Below, in pieces: positions 41,516-52,335 of a stretch of DNA of 53,156 nucleotides. Each line of letters starts with the position of its first letter. Positions within the stretch are counted from its first letter, which is position 1. The notes under the pieces were generated by a model. It was given only the letters and a program-made list of their open reading frames with translations, did not search any database and had not been told where the DNA came from. The stretch spans positions 1 through 53,156 of the forward strand of contig LGRX02034755.1 in assembly GCA_001247695.2 (NCBI GenBank), written 5' to 3'. The translations under genes and the position numbers were made by a program. Source of the DNA: Cymbomonas tetramitiformis (taxonomy: Eukaryota; Chlorophyta; Pyramimonadophyceae; Pyramimonadales; Pyramimonadaceae).

Positions 41516-43189
41516 ATGCAGTTGTACGCAGCCACCGTGACGAACCTGCAGGACTTGAAGGACCAAGTGAGCTCGAGGGAGTACGCTCGCATGTTGAGAC
41601 ATGGAGCTCTCAGACACGAAGGAGGAATTCCAGTTAAGTACTTCGCGGGAATTAACTTCGGACGAGCACGAGCTCTGAACCGACGAGATGAGTACCCAGC
41701 TCAGAGCAACAGGTTTGCTGTGCTCCCTGTAGTTCCGTCAGATCAGTCAGCATCATTGGTGGCAGCACCCAGCAACAGCCAGTCAGCTCAGCGAGGATTC
41801 CCTGAGGACGACCCCAGCAGCAGCAGCAGTAGCGAATCGTCGCTCAGTGAAAAATCAGTATCACCAGAGCGGGAGCGCAGATACCGCAGCAGCAGCAGTG
41901 ACGACAGTGAAGAGCGGAGCAGAGGGCGGCGAAGATTCAAGAAGAAGAAGAAGAAGAAGAAGAAGTCCAAGAAGCCCAAGAAGCGAAGCAAGTTCACAGC
42001 TGAGGAGAAGGGAAAGGCTAGGGCTGTAGCGGTTGAGGAGAACCACCCCCTGACGCCAGAGATGGCGGTAAAAACCCTGCTGAAGGACAAGGCGCTTAGA
42101 GATCAGGCCTTCGAGTGTCTGCCTGCGGAGAGACAGCTGGCTATAGCTAGTGCGAAGGCTGCAGGAGAGGAAGTGCACTGGGAGCAGGAGGGGTGGGAAG
42201 CTATGATGGCTGCCCAGAGGACAATGCTGCAGGAGAGGGGTACCCCTCACCCGTTGCCAGTGTGTTTCCCCTCACCGGAGGACACAGACTTGGTGTGGTA
42301 CGAACACACCAAAGCCTTGCATCCAACGCTGAGTGCGGAGGATGCATGGCAGTTGGCGGTGCATAACCATTCTGGGGCCAGCACAGCGCAGACCTCGGGG
42401 ACAGGAGGGGGAGTGTCAAGTTCAGTATCCTCAGGACAACCTTTGAGCTCGGAGACAGCAGCCTTGGAGGAGTGGAGATACCCCTCAGTTCCTATCACTG
42501 TGGAACAAGGCATCCGGGACCACGTGCGGGTGCACAACTCGGGGGTGGAGGAAGCTACCGCCATTGCAGCGAAGTATTTCAACTTAGCTGTGTGTTATGG
42601 GCACGCAAAGCACCATAGAGTTCGCGAGACCCTGCCCAGTCCGGTGATGCAGCTCATAGGCGACACAGGTCACACGGTACCCGAAGGCGCAGGGTGTGTC
42701 CGGTGTGGTCGCTTACTGCGATCGCCCGAGGGCCAGGTCCGGGTCACCCCTGGATTAATCTGGGATGTGACGCTGGGTTCCAACCGGACCTGTGTGCAGG
42801 TGCCTCTTTGTCAGGAGTGCACCAAGCCCCCCTGGACAGGAGCCTTAGCCCAGCTGCCCATCATTCCCACGCCCGATGTGACAACGCCACAATCTCAGCC
42901 GCGGAGTAGCAGCGATCAGCAGCCCCCGCCAGATCCAGACCCTCCGTCCCGTAGAGATGCCCCTGAGCAAAGTGGACCCCCACCCCGGACAGAAGCTGAT
43001 CCAGCTCGGGCGGAGCAGGCACGATTGAAAGGACTGGAGGCTGAGGATAGGCTGTTGAACACCCTACGGAAGCTGAGGGAGCGTATCACCACATATACGT
43101 GTCCCTTAGACCAGACGACGGGCGAGAAGTCTGGCCATCTGCTGCAGCCGCTGAAGCTCCTGATGAGGGAACTCCAGGACTACTTCAAG

Positions 43190-44254
43190 TGGCTACTATC
43201 CGGGCCACTAGTCCTTGCCCAAGGACTAGGCGGAAATGCACATTACGGCCGGATTAATGGTCCTTAGACCCAACACCATGCTTCAAAAAGTCCTTTGGGA
43301 CACAACCTAAGTGCCTATCTTTGTGGGAAGTTGAATTTCAAAGTTTATTTGGGTACCCGTAATCTAGCCGCGGTTTAGGGCTATGTCATGCTCTAAATTT
43401 AATTCATTTGGCTAGTCCTTGGGGAAGGACTAGTGGCGGCATGGCCCCTAATGGCCCCTTAGATGGATAGGGGTGATGTACCACCACCCACACATCAGAT
43501 TTATGACCCAATGTAAAGGTGCATAACCGTAAATGGCGTATAATGACGATATATTATGCTCTCAGCGCATGGTAAACACCATCACTAAGACGAAAATGCT
43601 GAATTATGACATTTTTCGACCCAAAATTCGAGCAAAATATTCAATAACACGCACCCTAATGGTTGGAAAATTCCCCCAAAAATACCGAGGTATAGTTTGA
43701 AGTCATATTTATGCATCACTATGCTCACTATTTGTAATATGTCCCATAGACCACATGATATGGGCCATGCAAAGCTGCAATTTGGGCAATGTGGCCCCAT
43801 ACTTAAGCAGTTCCAGCTGATATAAATATGACAAGTACCACCAAGTAGTAGCCATATAGCGACCAATGGCATAACCCCAACTCGCCGCCACGCCCACCTA
43901 TCATTGTATAGGCTATACTTGTGCAATATTACCACTTGCGGCACCTATCTAGGACCTAGAGCTCTCCCAAAAAAAATCATGAAAATCAGGTACTGAAATC
44001 AGCTTGGCGATTTGAATGGATTTCATGGAAATAGTAGGGTGCATGCCACATGGGCGTCCACCGACAACAACATGCGCCATCCCGTGGCCAATGGGACATT
44101 AAGGGACTTAGTTTAGGTCACATTGATGACACAAACCGAGTCATAGGGTCACTGGCATTGGCTAGGTCGTCCCCCAAAAATCGACGGCGCTAGTCCTTCC
44201 TCAAGGACTAGTTTTCAATTTAGTCCTTGGGGAAGGACTGTCGGATAGTAGCCA
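43190..44254. mobile_element. TGGCTACT-family DNA element B (1.07 kb) in the gag-like gene
   Basis: Inverted termini tggctactatccg and cggatagtagcca, flanked by a direct caag (43186-43189 and 44255-44258). The palindrome ctagtcctt...aaggactag occurs at 43208-43229, 43412-43433, 44190-44211 and, slightly changed, 44221-44240. The gag frame is continuous after excision. No transposase, so it is non-autonomous. Confidence 0.88.
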
Positions 44255-45110
44255 CAAGGAGCCGCAAGTGAGGAGGGCACTGGTTTCGAAGAAGGTCAGC
44301 GAAGACGACGAGGAGAGCGCGGCCACGGTCACCTCCGTCCCTGAGGAGTTGCGGCTAATCATCAGAGACAGGATGGAAGGGTCTGTCCAGGGGTTGTTGA
44401 ATCAGAAGGTGTTGACTGGTCAGATGAACACTCTGGACGACCTGATCGGCACCCTAGCCCGGTCTTGTATCAGCGATGCGCACCTCAGCATCCTGCCCAG
44501 TATGCTATCTCGATCCCGGCAGGCCTCTGGCAGGAACGCAGGGAGGAACGCGCGGACCTTTCACCACTCCCTGATGGAAGCTTTTGAGCTATTGGAGTCC
44601 CTGCACAAGCACGGGGTCACCGGGCCAGTTAGCCGAGCATCTCTACCCGGCATCTTCCTCAGCGGACTGACACCTGAGCTGCATGCGAGAGTGCACAAGG
44701 AGCTGCTGGGCAAGGTGGACTTCCATCAGGCGACGGGACCAGCCGGGTGGGAAGCGGAGCTGCTTCGCAAATATGTGGAGCAGGCAACGCTGGAGGAGCG
44801 TCGGGACCCGACAGGACTGAAGACAACCAGGGACCAGTCCCCCTTCCCAATGGCGGCGCTGTTTGAGAGCCTGCTGGACGAGCACATGGAGCAGTGTTAC
44901 GCCTTGCCGACAGCACCAGCAGAGGTGGAAGGCAGGCAGCTACCTGGATCGTCCACCTATACTGGCTGCAGGAAGTGCAAGTCCAAGGAGCACCTGGCAA
45001 GGGACTGTCCGCAACAGCACGACCAGCAGAAGAAGGCTGCGTGGGTGAAATGCATTTGGGAAGAAGCTTTCGAGACCCTCGAGAACGCAGGTGCGAGCTC
45101 AGACCTGATA

Positions 45111-46155
45111 CAGTAAGTCGCGGTCTATAAGAAGCCGGCGGATTTTCGCTAGCGCTAGCGGCTTAATCTGACGGACCGAAAATTTGGGCTTAGCGATGCC
45201 GATTTCTTATTGGTGCACATACGAAAATCTTCTTGTAGCGTGAAATATTTCTTAATCGTGCATCATCCAGTTCCCCGATCTGATCTAGCGTGTGCAATTT
45301 CTTATTTAAGTATTAATGAATGATGCATTGTAGATCAGACATAGCGTAGCGATTTCTTACTGGATGCCAGATTGCCAGTGATGCACCTATATCTATAACT
45401 TGTCTCAGGCTCATCCTAGCCTACGTGGTTTCTTATTAGGGGCCTTATTAGACGTCCAGGGCCAGCTTCAATGTCTACTATGGGGTGGACGACCGTGAAG
45501 CGAGCCACTGCCTCGGTGAATATAGGTATGCTGGTGGTCTGCCTGAGGCTGAAATGGCTAACGCCACAGATGGATCTTGGTTGGGTAGCACCGCAGAAGG
45601 CAAAGTAGGTTGATGCATGCAACTCACATCGCTGAATGCGATGGTTATGCTAAGTGATGTTAGGATGAGACACTCAACTGCATTATACGACCAGACTGGA
45701 TTCATGGGTACTGTAAGTCCAGGCTGGATAGTATATGTGTTGTAAGGCCAAACTGAATAGCACATGTAGTGTCGTACGACCAAGCTGGATACTGTATATA
45801 TGTACAGTAATATGCCCAACTCTCGCTATTATCATAGTCGCATTATCTATATGCTTAGACATTCCCCACGCGAAATCGCCTTAGTCATAATGCTAATGTG
45901 TGATATACCAACCACGATAAAGACCACTATACTTTTCCATGCTGCTTGATTTCGATAATTTCTTAAAAGATATGTGTAATACGAGTATAGGGTTCGGTGA
46001 AACTAGCGTCTCGATTTCTTAATAAAGGGGGTTTTCACATCTCTGGTTTGAAATTGCTTGCAGGTCCCGGTTTCTTATGGGTTTCTTAGTTTTTGGCGAG
46101 AAATCTAGCGGGTGGTTTCTTGTAGGTACCGTTTCTTATAGACCGCGACTTACTG
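45111..46155. mobile_element. Tc1/mariner-type non-autonomous element in the gag-like gene
   Basis: 1045 bp flanked by TA (45109-45110 and 46156-46157). Both termini read cagtaagtcgcggtctataa then gaa. This CAGTAA...TAAGAA layout resembles the MITE at 31283. The interior repeats gatttctta/tttcttat many times. The gag frame is continuous after excision (ctg ata gag gag). Confidence 0.87.
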
Positions 46156-46318
46156 TAGAGGAGTCGTTGGCGGTCATTGCGCAGGAGCGTCTGCCTTTTG
46201 GCGAGGGAGAGGCCGCGGGGGCCAGTTCCTCTCCCGCCAGTCGCAAGGGATAGGTCCCGAAGCCAGCGAGGGGAGTACTCCGCCCCTCGCTGAGGCTGAC
46301 AGGAGCGGGACCAGGCCC

Positions 46319-46621
46319 TTGGAGGAGGGGCCTGAGAGGGGGCGACGTAGCCAGCCCTACCGGTGGAACACCCATTTCAGAGAAGACCACCGGATGAGGT
46401 ATGGCCCGGGACCAGCCCAGAAGGCGACCGAGAAGCTGAGGCGAGCAGTGAGGTGGCTGAAGCGGACTCGCCCGGTTACTGTGGTGGCTCCAAGCGAGAT
46501 GGAGCCAGAGGTGGCACCAGCGCAGGCATCCACCCCAACAGAGGTACAGATCAGGTTCCCTCTGTTCGGGCAAGGAAGTCAGGGACACCCTTGCACCAAA
46601 GGTGTGTACCAAGAGAGGTGA
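46319..46621 (+). other. Open frame after gag, possible start of pol
   Basis: A 100-codon open frame in a different phase from the gag end, basic then proline-rich (EKLRRAVRWLKRTRPVTVV, PTEVQIRFPLFGQGSQG). Base composition resembles the gag part, and it is cut off just before the MULE-associated hairpin. It could be the N-terminal part of pol, but no protease or RT motif is visible. Confidence 0.35.
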
Positions 46622-46626
46622 TATTG

Positions 46627-46693
46627 GTCCAAGATTTCGTCCGTCCGTCCGTCCAAGACAAATTCTTGGACGGACGGACGGACGGACGGACCA
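46627..46693. repeat. GGAC-repeat hairpin, candidate MULE left terminus
   Basis: ggtccaagatttcgtccgtc... and its inverse ...ggacggacggacggacc form a stem of about 28 bp with a short loop. It lies where the retroelement reading frame is lost and before the MULE gene, so it may be the terminal hairpin of the MULE. The matching right end is not in the window. Confidence 0.45.
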
Positions 46694-46905
46694 AACATTC
46701 TTAACATTCTAAGATTTTCGAAATTAGGGCTCCCATACTTAAGCCCATACTTAAGGAGTGTAACGCGTCGGTCCGCGTCGACGCCTGCGTTTTCCCATAC
46801 TTAAGAAAATTTAATTTTTTTTCATGCTTAAGGGAAATATAGCGGTGAGTCCGAGCGGTGAGTCAGAGCGGTGTGGGGTACATAGTCCTCCCCCCTCCCT
46901 CCCAA

Positions 46906-46939
46906 CAGTTCTGACAATCGTATACGATTGTCAGAACTG
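46906..46939. promoter_or_regulatory. 34-bp perfect palindrome upstream of the MULE gene
   Basis: The core GACAATCGTATACGATTGTC, extended symmetrically to cagttct...agaactg, is a perfect palindrome 115 bp before the MULE start codon. It may be a binding site for the transposase or a regulator, or a remnant of the satellite further right. Confidence 0.7.
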
Positions 46940-47053
46940 TTTCCCAAACAAATATCTTGAATGCTTGGTTCTTCAAAATTTACACTGAACCCATGTCTAT
47001 ATAGAGTCTTCCGATAATAGAAAAATTCATTTCTCATGGTACCTTAGGATACC

Positions 47054-50000
47054 ATGCCGACTTCCCTGCGATACGGTAACCATGCTTTGGATGTCCCGCA
47101 TGCGGTGCCAATCTCTCTTCAGTTACTACAGGCCTTGTTTCCAACCCTTACCGATACCCCGATGCTTCTTCACATGCGCAGCACACAAGATGTGCAAACT
47201 GTCGAGCTCGGTACCGTGTTCCCTGACGGAGCTGTCGTAGTTGTGATCGGTGGTGTCAGCTCAACCCCCGGATCTACGAGTGACGCGAAGACCGGTTGTG
47301 TGAATGTCGAAACAGCCACCCACGAATCTTCCCAAGCATCAGCTTCTCCGCCTCGCCGTGAAGTAAAGCAAGAACATTTTGTTTGTGACTTAACCGAATC
47401 GCCTCCACCTCCAAAAGACTCGAATGAATCTACGAAATCCTCCAGCGCAGGAATAGAACCAAAGCTCAAGCACAAGGTCAAATCGGAATATACAGCCTAC
47501 ACCGGACCAGCTATTCCGATTGATTTTTCGCAGCACGTGGATTTGTCCCAAGACGTAGCGCCAGTTCAGCCTGAAGAGCTTGTCGACGAACTGCCAGTGC
47601 CTCTTCTTCCGGGGGTAGTTTATAAGCCACGTGCAGGAGTTTTCTCTCCTTGGAGAGATTTCTTAAAATACGATCCGCAGACCTGGCTGCGCTCTTCCGA
47701 CAAAAAGCGTATCAAAGGCCGACTCACTAGAACTACGCGATGCGGTGGGGCTTTATCCTGTACCAACGATGCATGTATCGTATATCGTCAAACGGGAGAC
47801 CGGAACCATTCCGACTTCACCGGTACCTTTAAAAACCGCAATCTGGCTTGCGCCCATTGCAACGCTGAGCCCATTCATTCTGGCAATTGTCCGTTTCGTG
47901 TAACCACCGAAGAAGACTCCGATTGGAACATCCTCGTTCTGAGTACCGGCACCGATGCACACAACCATTCCGTGCTGACCACCGACAACCCCAGCGTGAA
48001 TGAGATAAAAACGGCCAAGACTAGGGCTGCGGAGGTTCTAAATACCGGTGGAGTGCGAAACGTTTGCGACGTGAAAAGGACTTTACTCACGGAAACCGTC
48101 TTTCCAAAAGACTCTTCTTTTGACCCTAGCCAGCTACCTGACATCGCGAGGAAAATGAAAGTGATTGATAAGGCAGTGGACCAGAATTTCGTGCGAGGTC
48201 GTCGACAGGATGAGGGCATGAAAGCCGTTTCCGAATGGGCTGCTCAGCACGGTAAGGGGCTACTGCAATCTTTCGCGGACGAGGGGAACATCGACAGTTT
48301 TGCTCACACGTTCGTTATGTCCAGTGTCGGAGTGGATGGAGGTGTCGATCTCGTGCTTCGCATGCACCCGAACAGCAGTGACGACTACCTTCGCTCAGCG
48401 TACGTCCACTTGGATTTCGTACATCGCAAGGTTTCTGGGGATTGGGTGACGATGGGGGCGCACGTGTTCTCCATAGAGGCCAACGCCCTGCTCACTATTG
48501 CCACCATGAACGTACCCAAAGACTGTACCGAAACACAGGTACTGTTTTGGACATTGGTGAAGAAGACGGTAGCAGCCGAACACCCGCGTGCGGAAGTATT
48601 ATTCTACGGCTTCATGGGAGATGCCGCAGGTAAGTTAAAGATCATCATTTTCAATGGGAGAGTTTGTGAGTTACACGGCTCTGACAATCGTATACGATTG
48701 TCAGAACCGTTGACAATCGTATACCATTGTCAGCAGCTGACAATCGTATACCATTGTCAGCACCGTGTAACCTACGCATGATATACAGGGCAAGTCAATA
48801 ATCTTAGTTTTCAATGTGGGAGTTTGCACATTATAACGTTCTGACAATCGTATACGATTGTCAGCACCGTGTAAACCTACGCATGATATACTTGGTTTTC
48901 AAGAACTGATTAATATTTGGGGCACAGGTGCTAACTGGGCAGCAATCAAGAAAGTTTGGCCAGACCAAGATGACCGTAACAATCTGGAGTGCACGTTCCA
49001 TTGGGGGCAGAACTTACATAAGATCGAATCTCTTATTCCATCAGATCTCCATGCCGGGCACAAAGACCTGTTACAGCGATGGATTCACTCTACTCCCGAG
49101 GCCAAGGTGTCCTGTGAAACTGCCATCTTCGCCTGGTATGCTGAGAAGTGCGGCAGGTCGAATCAGCCAAAATTGAATGCGTACTTCGTTTTCCAAATAC
49201 GGCACGCGCAGCACATTCTGACGCAATTCAAGGATCAACCCGAAGACATGACCGCCGAAATCCAACGACCGCTTGTATGCCTTGCGGAAAGCATGCACGC
49301 GAAGTGGAGATCGTGGGGGGCATACTACTCCACCTTGTTGGAGTCGGTGGAATTCGATAGCCTTATGCAGATTCGACAAATTTGCCTGGCGATGAACCGG
49401 CAGAACTCTACAAAGCACTTGTTGTGCGTGCAAGGTCGTATTCGTTCATTGGAGGATAAGTGGGTTAAAGGCGTCCTTACTCAGGCAGAGTTTGCAGATG
49501 GTCGCGAATTAATGCAAACTGTTCGTGCTGGCGCGACAGGATGGCTTCCACAGAGGGGCATCCCTGCAACGGACACCCACCGTCCAGATAAGGTAAACCA
49601 TGGGGGGGTTTCGCGCAAACGCCCTGCGGAACTTCCCTCCGAAGGCGTCGCCTCCAAGAAGACGCGCACTGCCTCGGCGGTGCCACCTGCCTCTGCGGCA
49701 AGACCTACCTCGGCGGCAAGACCTACCTCGGCGGCACCACCTACCTCGGCGGCAACACCTACCTCGGCGGCAAGACCTACCTCTGCGGCACGTCCGGAGC
49801 GTGCTTTAGTTCGCGTTTACCCGGAAGCTGGTGGGGACTTCCAACCTTCCCTGCTTCACGTCATGCGGGCAGACACTAACGGTAAATGCTATGGACGGAA
49901 GTCTAATGGTTCTCGTCACGACATCCCAATCGCGAAAGGGCAGCTGACTATTGGGTACACCGGAAGCTTGACCTATTATTTTCCAGCAAAAAACTTAACT

Positions 50001-50723
50001 CTTCGAAAGGGTCAAGTTCGCGAAGTGAGGACCACTCCCCCGATCCGGAGGATTATATTCTGTTCGTGGAAATGTGTTCAAAACCCATGGTATTGTTGTC
50101 ACGTTTCGATGCCTGGACTGCCCGAGGGGGGGGTGAACCGTGTACCAAAACTTCTTGTTGCACCGGACACAAAGATCCTGGAAAGTGAGGAGACTCGTCT
50201 CTGTTCTCTTGGTGTTTGCGTTGCCCATGAGGATGTGACCCCAGAAGAGGCTCGAGGACATCTGGTGAGTTCGGAGAATTCGGAGATGGACGTGGAGGAG
50301 AGACTTCGCAACGGTGTTAAGGTGAAAGCCAGTGGCAAGGGTTTCATGACGAAGAAGATAGAGAATTTCTATAAGGCGCTCCACGGCATGGTTAAGACCG
50401 ATAAGCTTGCACTGACTCAAATCCGGAAATGTGTTCCTGGTGGTGCAACCGTGTATAACTTCCGAGTTTGTCACCCCGATTCCGATGGCCGTGAATACCT
50501 CTTGGAGTTTGGACGAGAATATCGTTGTTCGTGTCCGTGTTTTCGAGATATGGCGAGGACCCGACCTGCTCCCTGCAAGCATTTCCTTTGGCTGTACTCC
50601 GAGATATTCGAAATTCCGATCATTACGAGTGTGGGATACCTTCACGAGCCATCCCTGCTATCCTCAGAAGTTCGCAAAATACTGTCTTATTATCCTGGAA
50701 TTCCGGACAACTTCGATCTCTAG
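47054..50723 (+). CDS. Mutator-like (MULE) transposase with SWIM finger, two exons, 1123 aa
   Basis: Exons 47054-48629 and 48928-50723. The intron has a cag|gtaagt donor and a gcacag acceptor; phase 1 is kept and the reading GDAAG|ANWAAIKKVW crosses the junction at the MULE catalytic core. Domains in order: acidic N-terminus with PEST-like stretches; a WRKY/FLYWCH-like Cys/His region (about residues 215-310, ending THNHS-like DAHNHSV); the MULE DDE core with the first Asp in VHLDFVHRK, the second in FMGDAAG, then CTFHWGQNLHKI; an Ala/Pro/Thr-Ser pentapeptide repeat (AARPTS-type, coded by 15-bp repeats at about 49690-49795); and a C-terminal SWIM finger YRCSCPCFRD...PCKHFLWLY (CxCx(n)CxH). No frameshift seen, so the gene may be intact. 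Confidence 0.9.
48682..48863. repeat. Four copies of the GTATAC palindrome inside the MULE intron
   Basis: Copies at 48682-48703 (perfect), 48711-48732 and 48738-48759 (both with the same g-to-c change, cgtataccattg) and 48842-48863 (perfect). A surrounding segment (gtgtaa(a)cctacgcatgata) is duplicated. The intron is 298 nt, so palindromes make up about 30 percent of it. Confidence 0.92.
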
Positions 50724-51196
50724 TTGCTTAGCTAGAATACAAACGTAAACCTGTTTGGAGTTGACGGCTGAGCTACTGCGGAAGTCTGGCGCGTTAACGT
50801 TCCGTGAATGAGTAACGTGGAATGATGCCAAGTGTAAGCGGGAAGGTCCCTAAGGATGGAGAACTGTAGGACACAGTTTTTGCCGCAGCACAAGAATGGT
50901 GCTCAGAGGTAATTACTCATAGCAGCTTGTAGTGATCGAGAACACCGATGGGAAAGTCTTACGCGAGTCGAGAAGGTGCAGTTACACTGCGTTAGTATTG
51001 AGGTGTAAGAATCGCCTAAGGAATGTTTTGCATGAGTCGAGAAGAGACAGCTACACTGCCTTAGTATTGAGGTGCAAAAATTGCCAAACTGAGTGATCGA
51101 ACGGTAACTATGTTATTAGAAATTTGCTCTGAAAGGTTTCACGTGTACTTTTGGTATGTTTGATGAAAAGTGATTATACCATTGCATGTATTAGCA
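50724..51196. other. MULE 3' flank with a degenerate duplication
   Basis: No gene. Two similar segments of about 80 bp (gcgagtcgagaaggtgcagt... near 50962 and gagtcgagaagagacagcta... near 51032) share ttacactgcgttagtattga-like sequence. Confidence 0.6.
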
Positions 51197-51690
51197 CCCT
51201 CATCCATATTCGAGTATGATTAACCGTACGGTCCAAGCTTGACAATCGTATACGATTGTCACACGTGAGAGAGAGCCGAACCTAGCGCCGAGATCGTGTA
51301 TCCTATTGCATGTCGTATAACCCTGCCTGGATATTCGCGAAGAGTTTGTCACTCATCCATATTCGAGTATGATTAACCGTACGGTGCAAGCTTGACAATC
51401 GTATACGATTGCCACACGTGAGAGAGAGCCGAACCTAGCGCCGAGATCGTGTATCCTATTGCATGTCGTATAACCCTGCCTGGATATTCGCGAAGAGTTT
51501 GTCACTCATCCATATTCGAGTATGATTAACCGTACGGTGCAAGCTTGACAATCGTATACGATTGTCACACGTGAGAGAGAGCCGAACCTAGCGCCGAGAT
51601 CGTGTATCCTATTGCATGTCGTATAACCCTGCCTGGATATTCGCGAAGAGTTTGTCACTCATCCATATTCGAGTATGATTAACCGTACGG
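51197..51690. repeat. 153-bp satellite containing the GTATAC palindrome
   Basis: Exactly 153-bp spacing between palindrome copies at 51240, 51393 and 51546 (the second has one changed base, attgcca). Units contain catccatattcgagtatgat, taaccgtacgg and cctagcgccgagatcgtgta. About 3.2 copies. Confidence 0.95.
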
Positions 51691-52335
51691 GTCCGAACCA
51701 GTTTTGAAATCTAACGTAGAGCAAAATGACAGATGTAAAAAATCTGAAATCAAGCATTCCAAAAACTGATATCTGAAATCTAACATAGAGCAAGATTAGC
51801 AAAAAAAAAATCTAGAAAATTAGCAAAATTTTAAAAATGGAATCCCCCTCCCCACTCAAGCGGAAACTCGGAATCCCACAAGTCGGTATCCCCCCCCCTC
51901 CCCACTTACCCACTTTTTCGGGACCAGGAGTGAGGGCAAGATTTTTCAAAAAAAAACCCTCTATTATAATACAAGCTGCAGATACAAGTGGTAGTCCTCC
52001 CCAGGCCCCTACTTCATTTCCAAACTCTAGTCGAAGTCGGTAGGGGTCGTAGAGGAAGTGGGCGAGATATTTCAAAAAAAAGCTCGTCTACGTCTTATTG
52101 TTATTATAAGTAAAATAGAAATTATAATCCGTCACAGTAGTCTGCTTCGTACTTGCTAGCTATTACAAGGAAACTCCACGACAACTGCATCAATGTCGGA
52201 GTGAATGCGCATCAAAGCCCGGTAGAGGCTATAAATTGGCTTTGCACTGCCTGACAAGTTTTGGCGTAACATCGATTTTCCTGCGAATCCTGCGATATCT
52301 CGTGCGAATAAACAAGGCAGCGACTACGCCAGGCT
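51691..52335. other. AT-rich spacer between satellites
   Basis: No gene. Contains short duplications (gaaatctaacgtagagcaa / gaaatctaacatagagcaag) and an A-tract. The open frames at 51812-52075 on both strands have no motif. Confidence 0.55.

Larger units (their letters stand above)
41516..46253 (+). pseudogene. Retrotransposon gag-like gene split by two DNA-element insertions
   Basis: Three coding parts: 41516-43189 (558 codons), 44259-45110 (284 codons) and 46158-46250 (31 codons, then tag). Removing the insertions at 43190 and 45111 with one target-site copy each gives one open frame of about 873 codons. Features: Ser-rich then basic low complexity (about residues 100-165, with a run of nine lysines); a pair of CxxC motifs (CVRCGRLL...CQEC) near residues 394-435; helical segments; a Pro-rich linker; and in part 2 a CCHC zinc knuckle (CRKCKSKEHLARDC). 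CCHC knuckles bind nucleic acid in retroelement Gag proteins. No protease or reverse transcriptase is seen before the next transposon. I annotate the broken state only. Confidence 0.72.

Noticed and set aside
41200..46620. LTRs for the gag-like element
   Set aside because: I looked for a repeated flank with TG...CA ends and a primer-binding site and found none convincing; the right side is cut by the MULE region.
48858..48927. Independent start for the second MULE open frame
   Set aside because: Its first codons are in the palindrome-rich intron; the GT-AG junction joins catalytic-core motifs in frame, so it is exon 2.
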